Positions 12,414-12,545 of a stretch of DNA of 12,545 nucleotides are shown here, one piece after another. Every line of letters begins with the position of its first letter. The first letter of the stretch is position 1. Under the pieces are notes generated by a model, which was not told the origin of the DNA, made no database searches, and saw only the letters and a list, made by a program, of their open reading frames with translations. Position numbers and translations under genes: made by a program. The stretch covers positions 1 to 12,545 of the forward strand of contig CAKQLF010000016.1 in assembly GCA_934254585.1 (NCBI GenBank), written 5' to 3'. This DNA is from an uncultured Alphaproteobacteria bacterium. GTDB lineage: Bacteria; Pseudomonadota; Alphaproteobacteria; RF32; CAG-239.

Positions 12414-12545
12414 CCGGCGGGTAAGGGATTAGAACCCGAAGAGAGGGTTCGACCAGGACGAGAGGCGGACGGGAGTACGCCGGTGAGGCAACGCCGAGCG
12501 AGGACGCAGCGGCGAAGCGTCAGCGAAGCCAATCCCTCTCAAAGC
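12414..12545 (+). repeat. Tandem GC-rich repeat, copy 3 (cut by the window end)
   Basis: The third unit has the same order of elements, carries the 11-base segment (CGTCAGCGAAG), and stops at AAAGC, where the terminator stem would begin. The array therefore probably continues past the window. Confidence 0.85.

Noticed and set aside
12102..12545. CRISPR array
   Set aside because: Units are over 150 bp and repeated throughout, with no short repeat plus unique spacer pattern.

Overview
The window looks like a low-GC, host-associated-type alphaproteobacterial chromosome segment. The class assignment rests on the DUF4167 protein directly downstream of prmC, an arrangement typical of Alphaproteobacteria, and on an RpoH sigma factor with a clear RpoH box. 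Intergenic DNA is AT-rich, most genes have a good Shine-Dalgarno (SD) sequence (AGGAG/GGAG), and both tRNAs encode their CCA ends. The host association is inference.

Layout. Positions 1-801 (minus strand): a six-segment membrane protein reading towards tRNA-Lys(CUU), which ends in its own terminator. Positions 926-4203 (plus): a TTGACA promoter drives a probable operon of a GT-C membrane glycosyltransferase, a HAD phosphatase, an exported nitroreductase-like protein and a small membrane protein. Positions 4212-4812: a single gene for an anchored or exported protein, with promoter and terminator. Positions 4901-6021: trpS, of a TrpRS subfamily that differs from the usual proteobacterial one, ending in a bidirectional terminator. 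Positions 5979-6208 (minus): an apparently undescribed small RNA with a three-way-junction fold, its own promoter, and the same terminator. Positions 6333-11396 (minus): a tightly spaced run asnS, exported protein, rpoH, prmC, DUF4167, unknown 142-aa protein. It begins at a promoter back-to-back with that of a glycine-zipper lipoprotein (11458-11910, plus). Positions 11930-12101: tRNA-Ser(GGA) with promoter and a 20-bp terminator hairpin. Positions 12102-12545: three tandem GC-rich repeats of 151-161 bp that run off the window; the two complete units end in a terminator hairpin and all three contain a split copy of the tRNA-Ser T-arm.

How the genes may work together. The minus-strand run joins translation (AsnRS, release-factor methylation by PrmC) with stress transcription (RpoH); rpoH sits where prfA often precedes prmC. 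The plus-strand operon is probably envelope-related (sugar transfer, periplasmic flavoprotein), but its substrates cannot be read from sequence.

The items most worth following up are the structured RNA at 5979-6174 and the tRNA-linked repeat array from 12102.
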